From Phlebopus portentosus (lineage: Eukaryota > Basidiomycota > Agaricomycetes > Boletales > Boletinellaceae): a DNA stretch of 64,000 nt. Location: positions 124,001 through 188,000 of the forward strand of contig JAYXKI010000019.1 of the NCBI GenBank assembly GCA_037892935.1. Reading direction: 5' to 3'. The notes below the pieces were generated by a model. The model was given only the letters and a program-made list of their open reading frames with translations. It was not told the origin of the DNA and ran no database searches. Below, in pieces: positions 54,353 through 64,000 of this stretch (the first letter of the stretch is position 1; each line of letters begins with the position of its first letter). The translations under genes and the position numbers were made by a program.

Positions 54353-54994
54353 TGAAATGATCCGCGTTGCTCCCTTACTGCATATCCATTCCGCTCATCT
54401 CTTGTCACTGTCAGTCACGTAGCTAATCCAGCAAATAGAAGTAGGATAAATTATTCGATAAATCAAATGTGGTCCCTTCACCTCAACACTGACAGGGGCA
54501 GGCAATATTGACAAACTGAGATAGGAATATCCAGTCTTATGTATCAAAAAACCTTTGGGATAGTAGTAGTACATGTACGGCTCTGCAAGGCACATACTTA
54601 TGTGACTCTCTTCAATCTCGTCACACTTCTCTCTTTGTGCTACAACCCTATCTTGAAATCGGGAACGACTGGCGTATCGTAATGCTCGGCTTCTGAAGCT
54701 CAGTCATGTTACACTAAGTACATCCCCTCGTGGCCAGTTTGATATAACGAACCGGCTATCGTCGTATCGACATTTGTAAATACATGTCCTACAAAAGGTC
54801 ATTCCATCCGAATATCAAATTAGAATATTATCATACTTAAACTACCAGAGCGTGGGTAAGAGTTATGCCAAGGCGTATTTGAGCTGCTGCTAATCTGGGC
54901 ACGCCCTGACTGCACGTCGGATCGAACGCTCGGCCAGAACTCTTCCCTCTTCCGATAAAAAGTGAATAAAGTGATATAAAGTCAGACAGAGATG
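54353..54994. other. 3' flank of NLR copy B, shared with copy C
   Basis: No gene was found. Up to about 54775 the sequence matches the inverted fragment at 40075-40445. This shows that the duplicated segment extended at least 420 bases past the coding end. Confidence 0.65.
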
Positions 54995-57170
54995 CTACTG
55001 CACAACACCGTTATGAACGTCAGCCATGAACGTGAACTCCAGCGCATGCCCGCCTTCGTCGTCGATTTCCATTCCTCCCCCGCCGCCGCTTGTGGGCCCT
55101 CGACGATGAGCGCGCCGAGCGGCCTTCCGAGCGCGCTTGGCGTCGCGTTTAAGCGTACGTCGGGAGAGGGGTTGTTTGTTGATAGGCCTGGGGTATTGGA
55201 AGGTGCTTGAGTCTGAGGTTGGGATTGGGAGCGAAGGAGGTGGGTCTGTGAGCGTGTGAGACGTTGGCGCTTTGGCGGGGGTGGGGAGAACGTCGGGTCT
55301 TGCTCTTGGTTCTGTGAATGAGGATATGAGGGCGAAAGTGAGAGGATGGGTGAGTGTTGAGGAGATGCGAGAGTGAGTGGCGAGGGGGAGCGAGAGCGTT
55401 TTCGGGGGATCTTAGGTGCTAGATCGTCTGATTCCATCTCAACTCTAGATAATGCATATTCAATAAAGGAGTTAGTTAGCAATCTTCCTTATTTCAAACA
55501 TATGCAGATCCGAAGGACTGGAACGGAGAGACTGCGAAAGGTAAGGGTGACTTACACTCCATCCTCTCGCTGCGCCTCATCGTCTTGCATCTCATAGTCA
55601 AACGCACCAGCATCCGCCTGGGAGAACAATCCTCCCAAATCAAACGCAGGCGCAAAGTCCTTCACGATCTGCATGTCCCCAACGTCTTCCGCTCCGGGAG
55701 CAATCACCGCTGCTTCTCCCCCTTCGCCCAGTCCATACTTCACAGCAACCCCGCCACTAACGATACTCGGGAGTGAACTCGGATGTACAGCCGGCGGCTC
55801 ACTGAAGAAGGGAATTTTATGTGCGTTCCAGTCGTGTATGACTTGCCGCGCAGAGGCGAGGATATCGGGAGTCCCACCCTTGTGCAACCGCCCGCTGCTC
55901 AATGCGAGCATGGTGAGGAACTCGAGGGATGAGCTGAATGGGGGTAGGTTATAGATCTTTTGCAGGTTGGAGTGAGGCGATTTGGAGAGGATTTGATCGA
56001 CTGGGATGTGAGTATTGTATTAGTTATGTGCGTACAATGATAAGATAAAGGTAGCGAATAGGTGAAATATTGCGAGTGACTCACCGACTGCGATAGGATC
56101 ATTTATGTCCTCCACCTTGAGAACGTTCCTCAGGAGGACATTACTCTCCTTCGCGCCGTCGATATCATCATCATCGAAAATCACACCAGGGCAATCAAGC
56201 ACGCGGATGCCCCTCTCGACCTGAACGGCCTGCATCTCCTTGGTGAAGCCCGCCTCGGCGGAGACGCCGCAGACTTTGGCACGCCGGAGGGAGTTGATGA
56301 GGCTGCTCTTGCCGACATTAGGGTAGCCGACGACGCCGACGGTTATACTGCCGCCTTTGCCTTTGGAATTTGGGAGATGATGCGCTTTGTAGGACTTGAG
56401 TAGGTTGAGAAGTGCTGGAGAGGTACGGGAGTGCAGGTTCGAGCGTTGGGATTGGGTGGAGGATTTGAAGGGGAGGGTGGGTGTTGTGTGGCGGAGGTAG
56501 CGGAGCCAGGCTTCTGCATTGTCTCGTGGTACGAGGTCTGGAAGAAGAGACAAATATAAGTTATTATGTATGAGTTTGCAGGTTTCGCGTTGAAGGATAG
56601 ATATATTACCCACCGATTTTATTTAACACGAAGACAAGTCTCTTCCCTTCGTGCTCCCGTCTCCTCACCTCCTCTTCAACGAGTCTGCTCCTACACCCCT
56701 CCGGGTCACGCGCGTCGAGAACAAGGATGATGATATCGCTCTCTTCAATGACTTTGTGCAGTGTACGGATGTGTTGCCTGCGTAATTGCATTTTGTATTG
56801 ATCTGCATCCGCGGCGGCCGTAGAAGAGGATGGGTCGTTAATGGCAGAAGCATATAGTCGGCTCGCAGCCTCTGATTGTTCTGCGAGCTCTGCGAGAGAG
56901 GAGAGGGTAGGCTCGGACGCCATGGGTGCGTCTGGGTCGAGCCGGACAGGGTGCATTGAGCGCTACACGACGATTAGACGAAAGGGTTGAAAAATATATA
57001 TGAGGAACACACCTGAGCTGCTTTTTGTCGTTCTACATTTTTCTTTGCTTTCAAGTCTGGTAGCTTTGGAACTCCAGGATCTTTCTTGAGTTCTGAGATG
57101 TCTTTGATGACTTGAAATTTTCTTGAGAAAATTTATGGAGACGTACTGGACTTTGTCGGGACGTCTTTCT
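54995..57170 (-). CDS. Nucleolar circularly permuted GTPase, Nug1/GNL3 type
   Basis: It is a ribosome-biogenesis GTPase acting on the pre-60S particle in the nucleolus (family knowledge). The G motifs are permuted as in that family: DARDPEGCR, then NKID (formed across the intron 56538-56613), then GYPNVGKSSLINSLRRAKV (P-loop), then LDCPGVI. Further introns are 56963-57012, 56001-56084 and about 55445-55555. The N-terminal part includes LKKDPGVPKLPDLKAKKN (57020-57110). The basic tail LKRDAKRARKAARRAHRRG and the ending ALEFTFMADV (stop 54995-54997) are typical of the family. They lie in a different frame from the preceding KIPRKRSRSPSP segment, so one more intron (perhaps 104 bp, ending before PINKQPLSRR) is needed. 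The first exon was not resolved; the coordinate 57170 is a minimum. Confidence 0.85.
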
Positions 57171-57537
57171 TTGTATGTTCTAAGAATCCTCTTATGTATC
57201 AGAATAACGGATAATAAAATGAAGAATACGAACTATTTCTTCCCATTTCTTCAAGTGAGCTGAAGTAGGACTTTAAGATTGCAATCGATCGATCAATTTG
57301 AATACTATTAATCGCGAACACGGGAAAATCACGTGCACAAGGCTAAACGTAATCATCTCCTTTTATGGCAAACCAAGGGCTGAATTGCTCCGACTTCTTT
57401 CTTTCTCTGGCGCTAATAATCTTCTGTTCCCTCATGTGCCGTCTTCACTTTCACTTCACGGTAGGTCAGCGAAGAATATATTCTTCTTTTTCACAAAATG
57501 TTAGGTTCTGATTAGTTGGTGTGACGTTAGAATAACG
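57171..57537. other. Divergent spacer of the GTPase and CDCA7-like genes
   Basis: It probably holds the unresolved first exon of the GTPase gene (a minus-strand EHTKKDVPTKS-like piece lies just before 57187) and the promoters of both genes. No other gene was found. Confidence 0.45.
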
Positions 57538-60500
57538 ATGCCGTATTCCGAACTTACGAACTGGGACGGATCACTGGATCGACTCACCGCCGCCCAGACT
57601 ACTGAAATTAATGCTTATATTATACCGCAGCAGGAGATTGACGAGTTCGTCACTGCGGATGACTGCGCGCCGGGAGAACGTGACGATCCAGGCATGGGTG
57701 GGAATGGGAATGAGAATGGGCATGCTACAGCGGAAACGAGTGAAAGCGAGCGAGAGAGTGACTCGGAGGGCGAAAGTGGTGCTCACGGCTGGGATACTCT
57801 TGACCGACACGCAAGAGGGTTGGGAGGCGTAGGCATGGATGCCTCAACCCCAATTCGCGTACACAAGAAGAAAAGAAGGAGATCTGGTGATAGAAACGCA
57901 AAGAAGACACAAGAGGAGGTGTGTGTTGGGTTACACTAATTCTATTCGTCATGTATTGGGCGCGTTTTGAAGACGCGTATTCCCTCTCAATCTTGATGTT
58001 TTTTGTCTCTATTGTGTACACAGACTGACTTGAATTCCGGTTGTGTCGCTTCAGATCGTGATCACGCCGTACAGGGCACCGCGTCCTTTGTCGCCGAGGT
58101 CTAAATCACCGGCTGTGGAGCGGAATGCTGTACGTCCTGCTCGCATTGCTGCACAGCTCGGCTTTTTGTATTAACGAGTGTCATGGATACCTCATCATCT
58201 TCTTAGACCTCATCTTCGCATGGTCAGACCGGATCCTCAAACGAAACTACACAGAAAGTAAGTGCATGTTTTATTATGCGTCCTCATATACACCGGCGCT
58301 GAATGATGCCTTCTTCCAGAATACCCGTCTTAAATCAGGTTCTGTGAAGAGAACATATGCAGGACCAAGGAAGATAAAAGACGCTCCTGAGTCTTCTGGA
58401 CTGACGATATCTGCTTCTGGCATCGCCGGTCCTAGTACCGATTTACATCGTTTCTCAGGGCTCACTCGTTATCTTGAGGATGATGAGGATGCGGCTTCGG
58501 AAGGACGCGACGCCATTGATCTGCTTCGAATGGAGAGAAGTCCTCGCATGCCTTCTCGCAAAGTGACCGCGACACATGGCTCTTCTGTGCGTTCTTCTGG
58601 TACTGTCCGTCTTGTGAATTAATTCGAGAAATTGGTTTCAGAGCTCTCGTTCCGCTGATGAGCCATCTCGGATAAGCAATGCAACATCTCAGCAAAGAAA
58701 ACATGAGGAGTACGCGAAGAACACCTTCTACGCATCCCTCTCGAAGGCCATTAATGGCCAGAGGCGCCAGGCCTTAAATCATGCGACGCTTCTGGGGAAA
58801 AGCAGACCTCAGCTTCCTTCTTCCTCAAGTCCTCATACTCATCGACCAGAGCCTACCGATCAGCGTCGTAGACCTAGAGAACGCGCGCGTCGTAGTTCGT
58901 CCTTTTGTGTGCTCATCCCTCCTTGTACGCTTCCCGTTCCTCGGGGGATGTTCAAGTCTATCGACGAGCATATAGCTAAAGAAGAGAAGGAGGAGAGGAA
59001 GAAGAGAGAAAAGAGGAAACATGTGGAACGGGAACATGAGGGTGAGCGGGACGTAGTAGTGCGCCCGAAGTATGGACCGGCTGTGGTGAGGACCTACGGC
59101 AAGCAAGACAAGTCCAGAGGTCCGCCGAAGCAAAAACAATCTCTGAGAGACGCCATTTATGTTTCGTCTGGTAGCGAAGCTCCGATCGCTGGTCCGTCCA
59201 GACAAGTGGTCAAGTCGAAGAGACATACTTCGAGTTCGACTGGCGAGCTTGCTAAGCAGGTGGAGGCCGAGCACGCCGTGCCAATTCCCGTTGATACGAG
59301 CTCGGAGAATGAGTATTTGCCTCCTAACCATATTTCCCCGCGAAAAGTGTCGCCACGCTCGACAACGTACGCACAAACGAATATATTAGTGAAAAGGCTG
59401 AAGAAGAAAATAGAAGAGATCGTAGTGTCTTCTGATTCCGAATCGGATGTGATACTTATCGAGAACACTCTTGATCCTTCTCTTTCTCCACGCCGTCGTG
59501 CTTCGTCTTCGGTTTCTCTGCAAGCGCCGCCAAGCTCACCACCCGCGCAAAATCGATCAATTGGACGGTGCAGAAGAGAAGCTGATGCTAGACATGCCAT
59601 TGAGCAAGATCCAGAAGAGCTCGGCGAACCTGTGCCGTTGGTGGAAGGAGAGGTGACTCGAACAGATGAAGATCGTGCTTCTAATGTGTCTCGCAAAGAT
59701 TCATCTACTTCGTCTTCGATTACTAGGAAGAAGGACTCCAGGATGGCTGCGAAGGCGACAGCGTCAAGAAAACCTGAGTTGCCTGAAATCGTCGTTAGAC
59801 CCAAAACAGCGACACTACCTGTTCATGATCGCTCAACGCAACCAATGTCACCGACAGTCTGCCTTTCAAGAAGTCCATCCCATGTTACATCGCGCTTCCC
59901 TTCTTCGAGGTCGACGACTCTGGCTGTCGCAGAAGAGGCTCCACTCAGTCAAGCCGTAGACTCTTCTGATGAGAAAAGCAAAGCACGGGCTATCCCGAAG
60001 CGCAAGAGGGAGGTCATCCAGAAGGATGCTACGCAGGAAGGAGGGCATTCCGAAGATCCCGATGAAGGTGGGTTTCTAAGTACGAGTGCAGAAGAAAGCG
60101 AGCACGGGAGCGAGATAGGTAGTGAAAGCAGTTCTAGTGCTGAAGAACTAGACGATGTCTGCCATCGTTGCCGAAACCGAAACGTTTATGCGAAGATGAA
60201 GTGTCGCAAAGTCAAGAAGAACGGAGTGGTCTGCCCGCTGCATTATTGTCATCGCTGCATCATTGTCTTGTAAGTTTCTGGCAAAGACGTTCATGGTCTA
60301 ACAGACGAACAGAACACATACTAATGAAATCCTCGTCCTTAGCTTTCCGAAAATCGAGTTTGATCCCTTTTCGGTTGCGTTTGTGTGCCCGTCGTGCTCA
60401 GGGACGTGCGATTGCATTTCTTGTTGCAAGAAAAGAGGCGATCTTGAACAACATCAGCTGTGCCGAAAGCGGTGGGATGAGCTAGGTGTGACTCTACTCC

Positions 60501-61774
60501 TTTCGCAGCAGGAGACTCGTCGGCGCGAGCGGCAGGCAAAGAAAAGGGCTGCGGGCTCTAACGAGGATAAATCAACGTCCTCAAAAATGATTAAACGGAC
60601 GCATGATCGAGGTGCAGCGAAGGCGAAAGAGAAAAGTGGCGTGGATATTGGTGAGGAGGCGGAGGCCTGGATCAGGAGGCAGAGTGTTGGGAAGCGGAAA
60701 GTGCGTGCGTTCATAGGCGCGTGGCAGGATGCGTGGGGGTCGACACCGTTTTGCGTTCACGAGATGGGTGGTGTTGATTTCGACGCGCACGCGGTAAATG
60801 GGGTGGGAAAGGGGAAAGGGAAGGCTGTCGACCCGGATGCTCGGATGTACGTTGGTGATAGGAATGCGTTGAATCGCCCGTTCGTATGTGCAAACGACGT
60901 TATAGTCTCCGCTCCCGATTATGAGTCTGTTTTCGCACGATCGCCGTCTCCGCCGCCGAAGAAACGACCTGGGCGGCCCAAGAAGCGCAAGCAGGATACG
61001 AACGACGTCATCTACGTTGCGCCTGCTGAAATACCAGACAGAAAGAAGCGGCGCACAACGGATCCAATCACCATTCCCGAGTTTACGATGAATCATTATC
61101 AAGATGCAGCATCGTCGAATGCTACATCTCCCTTCTACCACCCTACACCAGACGACTTTACGCCGTTCCACAGACTTGAGGTGAACAGCCATATGAAGTA
61201 TCCTGGTATTATAAACGACCCTATGCTTGGCGCTGTTAACGGTCCGTACAGCTCTGACGCACTCGGCGTGGATATGTACGCACCAGATTGGGATAGCGAT
61301 GCGACGGCGAAGCCGTTTGCGACCGAGACCTTTAGTGGAACGGATTTCTCGTACCAGGGGATGTATAAGTCGTATGCCGCGGCATTGGGCGGTGTTGAGG
61401 GTGTTGGAGTGGAGCAGTATGATTACGCCGATGCGTTGCGTTTCTCTCCCCCGAAGACGGACAAATCGGATGAACGTGAGGGGGTGGCGGGCTCGGAGCA
61501 GCCTGCTCTCCTGCAGTCACAAGAGGCAGAGAAAGTCCTGGCGCAGCCGATTGATCCAGCTCTTATCGAATCAGAGCACGATCCAAAAGCTCCCAACGAA
61601 ATTCCAGACCTCGACTCAGACCCAACGAGGTTCTTGACTCCGCACGCACGAGCATCATCGACGCTTCTATCGGCGCCGATGATCTATGGTGTTCCCTCGT
61701 CGACCGGTCTATCGTTACATGATCTGCAACGGACTATGCGGGAATCGCTGAGTGCGTTGCGCTTGCTCGCATAG
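57538..61774 (+). CDS. Protein with CDCA7-like 4CXXC_R1 zinc finger and AT-hook (1,277 aa)
   Basis: Exons are 57538-57918, 58055-58129, 58207-58257, 58320-58586, 58642-60269 and 60343-61774, which join in frame (3,834 bases). The fourth intron uses a GTGCGT donor at 58587, because the in-frame alternative at 58614 would leave only 28 bp. The cysteine-rich finger (about residues 765-835) reads CHRCRNRN, then C near MKCRKV, CPLHYCHRC, CPSCSGTCDCISCC. That is the zf-4CXXC_R1 pattern of CDCA7/R1. A KKRPGRPKKRK AT-hook lies near 60955. Long Ser/Glu/Lys-rich disordered stretches surround the domains. A nuclear chromatin role is likely. In other eukaryotes CDCA7 works with the remodeler HELLS in DNA methylation; whether that holds here is inference. 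Confidence 0.8.
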
Positions 61775-62450
61775 TTGACCCGTCTATATTTACTTACTAA
61801 AGTATTTTTCGCATTTTGCATTTTTTTCCCTCTCAAGTGTCGTGAAGATTCCAACATCTACTACTGTTATTGCTGTAAATATTCTCTTTTCTCTACTCTG
61901 TTACTTGATTTCTTGACTTACTTTGACGCTGCTTCTCGATGATCGCTTTGCTTCTAGGTTGCCTTTTTATTTTACGCTATGCTGATCATAAATCCTCTCG
62001 CTGTAAGTTATCTTCCCCAGCTATGCATTATCAACCTGCTTATATCCGTACCTCTAGTCTTTTCTTCTAGTTCGTTCTTGAAACCTACTCGTACTATATA
62101 GTGAAGTCATTCCAATGCTGTATGTCGACCACAATGTTCCAGAATCCAGATGTTTCTATACATTTAACACTCCCTCGTGACATTTCGGTTACTGTAATGA
62201 AACAGGTGGGCAAGTATTTCCTTCGTCTCTCGTGGATTCCCGCCTCTCACCTGAGAAAAAAAAAGATATAATCATAATCAGAAACAATCGGGTGATAAAA
62301 TTCTAATCTATTTCCTCTTCCCATCTGATCTACTTGCCAACTCATGCATAGTATTCTTCGTCGTGCGCCACTTGCCTTCTTCCTTCGCCATCTGTCTACC
62401 TGTATTCATTACTTCTAAGATCTTCGCTTCGTAATAGATATTATGCATCT
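61775..62450. other. Intergenic, convergent 3' flanks
   Basis: T/C-rich sequence between two genes that end toward each other. No gene, RNA or repeat was recognised. Confidence 0.5.
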
Positions 62451-63047
62451 CTATTGTTCGATCCATTTGATAACATTTTCGGTGTCGTTGACTTGCCTCT
62501 TTTTCTCATATTGGGCCCTTTCAAGACTTTCTAATTGTCTAGCCAGTAATTTGGTTGCCTTCCACTTGTATACGTCGCGCTGATTCTTGAATATAGCGCA
62601 CGCGTCGTTCATGAGAGTAAGTACCTTGATCATATCTTTTATCGTTCCCCTTTTCAAGACAGTTTGTGCATTGTCAGAGAACTCTATTGTGGAGTCTTCT
62701 TCCATTCGGTCCGAGAATTTGAGTGAGGGCAGCACCAAAGGCATAATTTTGACTTTGACTAGGTTGTCGTGCTCCTGTTTGACCTTCGTTAGGGCTTTCT
62801 TCCACTCGTCATCTCGTTTCATTTTCTCTTGCTGTGCCTCCTGAAGTTTACAGGTGGCTTCGTCTTCAGGAAGAGCAGTGGCGCCAGATTCTGCCTTTTT
62901 CCCGACCTCCGACTTCGCTCTTCTGATAACTTCCATGTGATCTTGCGCATTGTCTACTCGCTCTTCGGCGCGTTCCACTTCCTCCAAAGCAAGTTGTACC
63001 CCAAATACCAGTCGGTTAACAATACGACTATCCCTGTGGAACTCCAC
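62451..63047 (-). CDS. Coiled-coil protein, about 198 aa, start uncertain
   Basis: The frame is open and highly charged with heptad character (LEEVERAEERVDNAQ, QEAQQEKMKRDDEWKKAL) and ends VNDTENVIKWIEQ. There is no ATG at the 63047 edge (codon GTG), and the frame stays open upstream to about 63140 without a Met. A first exon beginning MASKRTHKKTT at 63139 joined by a short intron is possible. Its helical, Lys/Glu-rich style resembles the 41866 family, but I see no convincing alignment. Function unknown. Confidence 0.45.
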   Translation of the reverse strand: MEFHRDSRIVNRLVFGVQLALEEVERAEERVDNAQDHMEVIRRAKSEVGKKAESGATALPEDEATCKLQEAQQEKMKRDDEWKKALTKVKQEHDNLVKVKIMPLVLPSLKFSDRMEEDSTIEFSDNAQTVLKRGTIKDMIKVLTLMNDACAIFKNQRDVYKWKATKLLARQLESLERAQYEKKRQVNDTENVIKWIEQ

Positions 63048-64000
63048 ATCCTTGTCTTTAAGCCTGCGTGCTGAGACTCCTTTGGTCAGCCTCGATCTTG
63101 ATGCAAGTAGTCTTCTTATGTGTCCGTTTGCTTGCCATGTTTATCGAGACCGGAATATCGGTTCGGGTTTGAAACGCGTTGATGTCGGACCTATCACACT
63201 AGTTAACACCCTGTGCTGTTTATCCGATCCTTCAAGTGCGAGTAGCTTTGCAGGCGCAAACATCGATCTCTCCGAAGTGCGGGTCAATGAAACATGCAAC
63301 AATTGTTCGTGTGACGGTGATATGATATCGGACGAACGAAGAAGATGGGGCTACTAAGATTGCTGGTCAGTTCCGAACAAAGTCATAAAGACATACCAGT
63401 ACTAGTGTCGTATATACAAAGTAAGAAGGAACAAAACAGCCCGCTTCACTATGAGGCAGTCCGTGAAGTTCGAGTCGTTCAAGCCAGGCGACGTTGTTTA
63501 CCTGCGTATGAATAAGCAATCATCGAGGGCCGGTGTCTTCGATCGCAAGCTTGCGAGAATGCTTGATATGACCGCACTGCCCAGTGGACTCATGTTGATA
63601 CAAAATTCAAGGTATGGTAAGCATTTGAGTTCGAAAGGTTACAGAGAGACTTTCTCGGCCGTCCCGATACACCTATAAGTACAGAAAGTCAGAGGTGCAT
63701 TGGTGAGCCGATCTACTTACATCTCATTACGTACTACAGGTAGTCGATAATACACAGTATATGTCTAAGTGTCTATGTGAGAGTCGCTTCATGACGACGG
63801 GAGATATTTAGCTCGTAATTATCTCGTTGAAATCTGCTGAAATGCATGGAAAATGTGGGGGCTTGCAATGGAAACGGAAGTAAAGTTTGCGTATCGAGTT
63901 CTATTAGACGGCTTCTGATTCTCGCAGTGGACCGTCGATCATTGTTGTAATCGTGAGAAACCTTATTCTGACTTCAATTGCCTTGATTGGAACTCTCGAT
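63048..64000. other. End of window, one small open frame
   Basis: A 75-codon plus-strand frame (63451-63678, MRQSVKFESFKPGDVVYLRM...) has mixed, protein-like composition but no recognised motif. It may be an isolated gene or the first exon of one. The rest, including 63680-64000, shows nothing I can support. Confidence 0.3.

Noticed and set aside
58614..58641. 28-bp intron between CDCA7-like exons 4 and 5
   Set aside because: It is too short for a spliceosomal intron here; a GTGCGT donor at 58587 gives a normal 55-bp intron with the same frame.

Overview
The window looks like a nuclear segment of a mushroom-forming basidiomycete (Agaricomycetes). Coding exons are split by introns of about 47-110 bp. 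The gene content fits that group: NACHT-WD40 NLR-type genes, a Crinkler (CRN)-type protein, a Tc1/mariner-like DNA transposon with a spliced transposase, and a very large Ty3/Gypsy element. No prokaryotic signals, tRNA, rRNA or CRISPR array were seen. All assignments come from reading the sequence and from remembered family motifs; no database search was run.

Layout. 1-4.9 kb: a decayed C2-NACHT-WD40 gene (copy A). 5.6-11.35 kb: coding remnants, then a 360-bp MITE whose 3' target-site duplication is itself the target of a 4,452-bp Tc1/mariner-like element. That element has perfect 31-bp TIRs. Its transposase can be reconstructed over five exons but carries one in-frame TGA. 11.5-13.4 kb: an intact three-exon CRN-type gene (ubiquitin-like header, nuclease-like middle, kinase-like end). 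14.3-32.1 kb: a large minus-strand gene of a transposase-like family, cut near its 3' end by a 14,496-bp Gypsy retrotransposon (14519-29014). The retrotransposon has 1,719-bp LTRs that differ at only about six sites. Besides gag-pro and pol it carries a downstream sense ORF and a spliced gene on the opposite strand whose product ends in a Zn2Cys6-type cysteine pattern. That antisense gene is the most unusual cargo in the window.

32.9-38.8 kb is a more ordinary gene neighbourhood: a disordered protein, a small Cys-rich protein and a tail-anchored FHA protein. 40.1-54.4 kb is a duplication-rich accessory block. It holds an inverted WD40 fragment of the NLR family (copy C), one intact and two broken members of a coiled-coil family, a small conserved-looking gene and a second decayed NLR gene (copy B). 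55-61.8 kb returns to housekeeping genes: a nucleolar GTPase of the Nug1/GNL3 type and a protein with a CDCA7-like 4CXXC_R1 zinc finger and an AT-hook. The end of the window holds a small coiled-coil ORF and little else.

Biologically, the block is a cycle of insertion and decay. Putative immune or allorecognition genes and effector-like genes sit beside mobile elements. Several elements target each other: MITE then Tc1, and transposase-like gene then Gypsy. A nearby chromatin-type gene of a family linked to DNA methylation is a plausible but unproven link to the CpG-to-TpG nonsense change in the Tc1 transposase.
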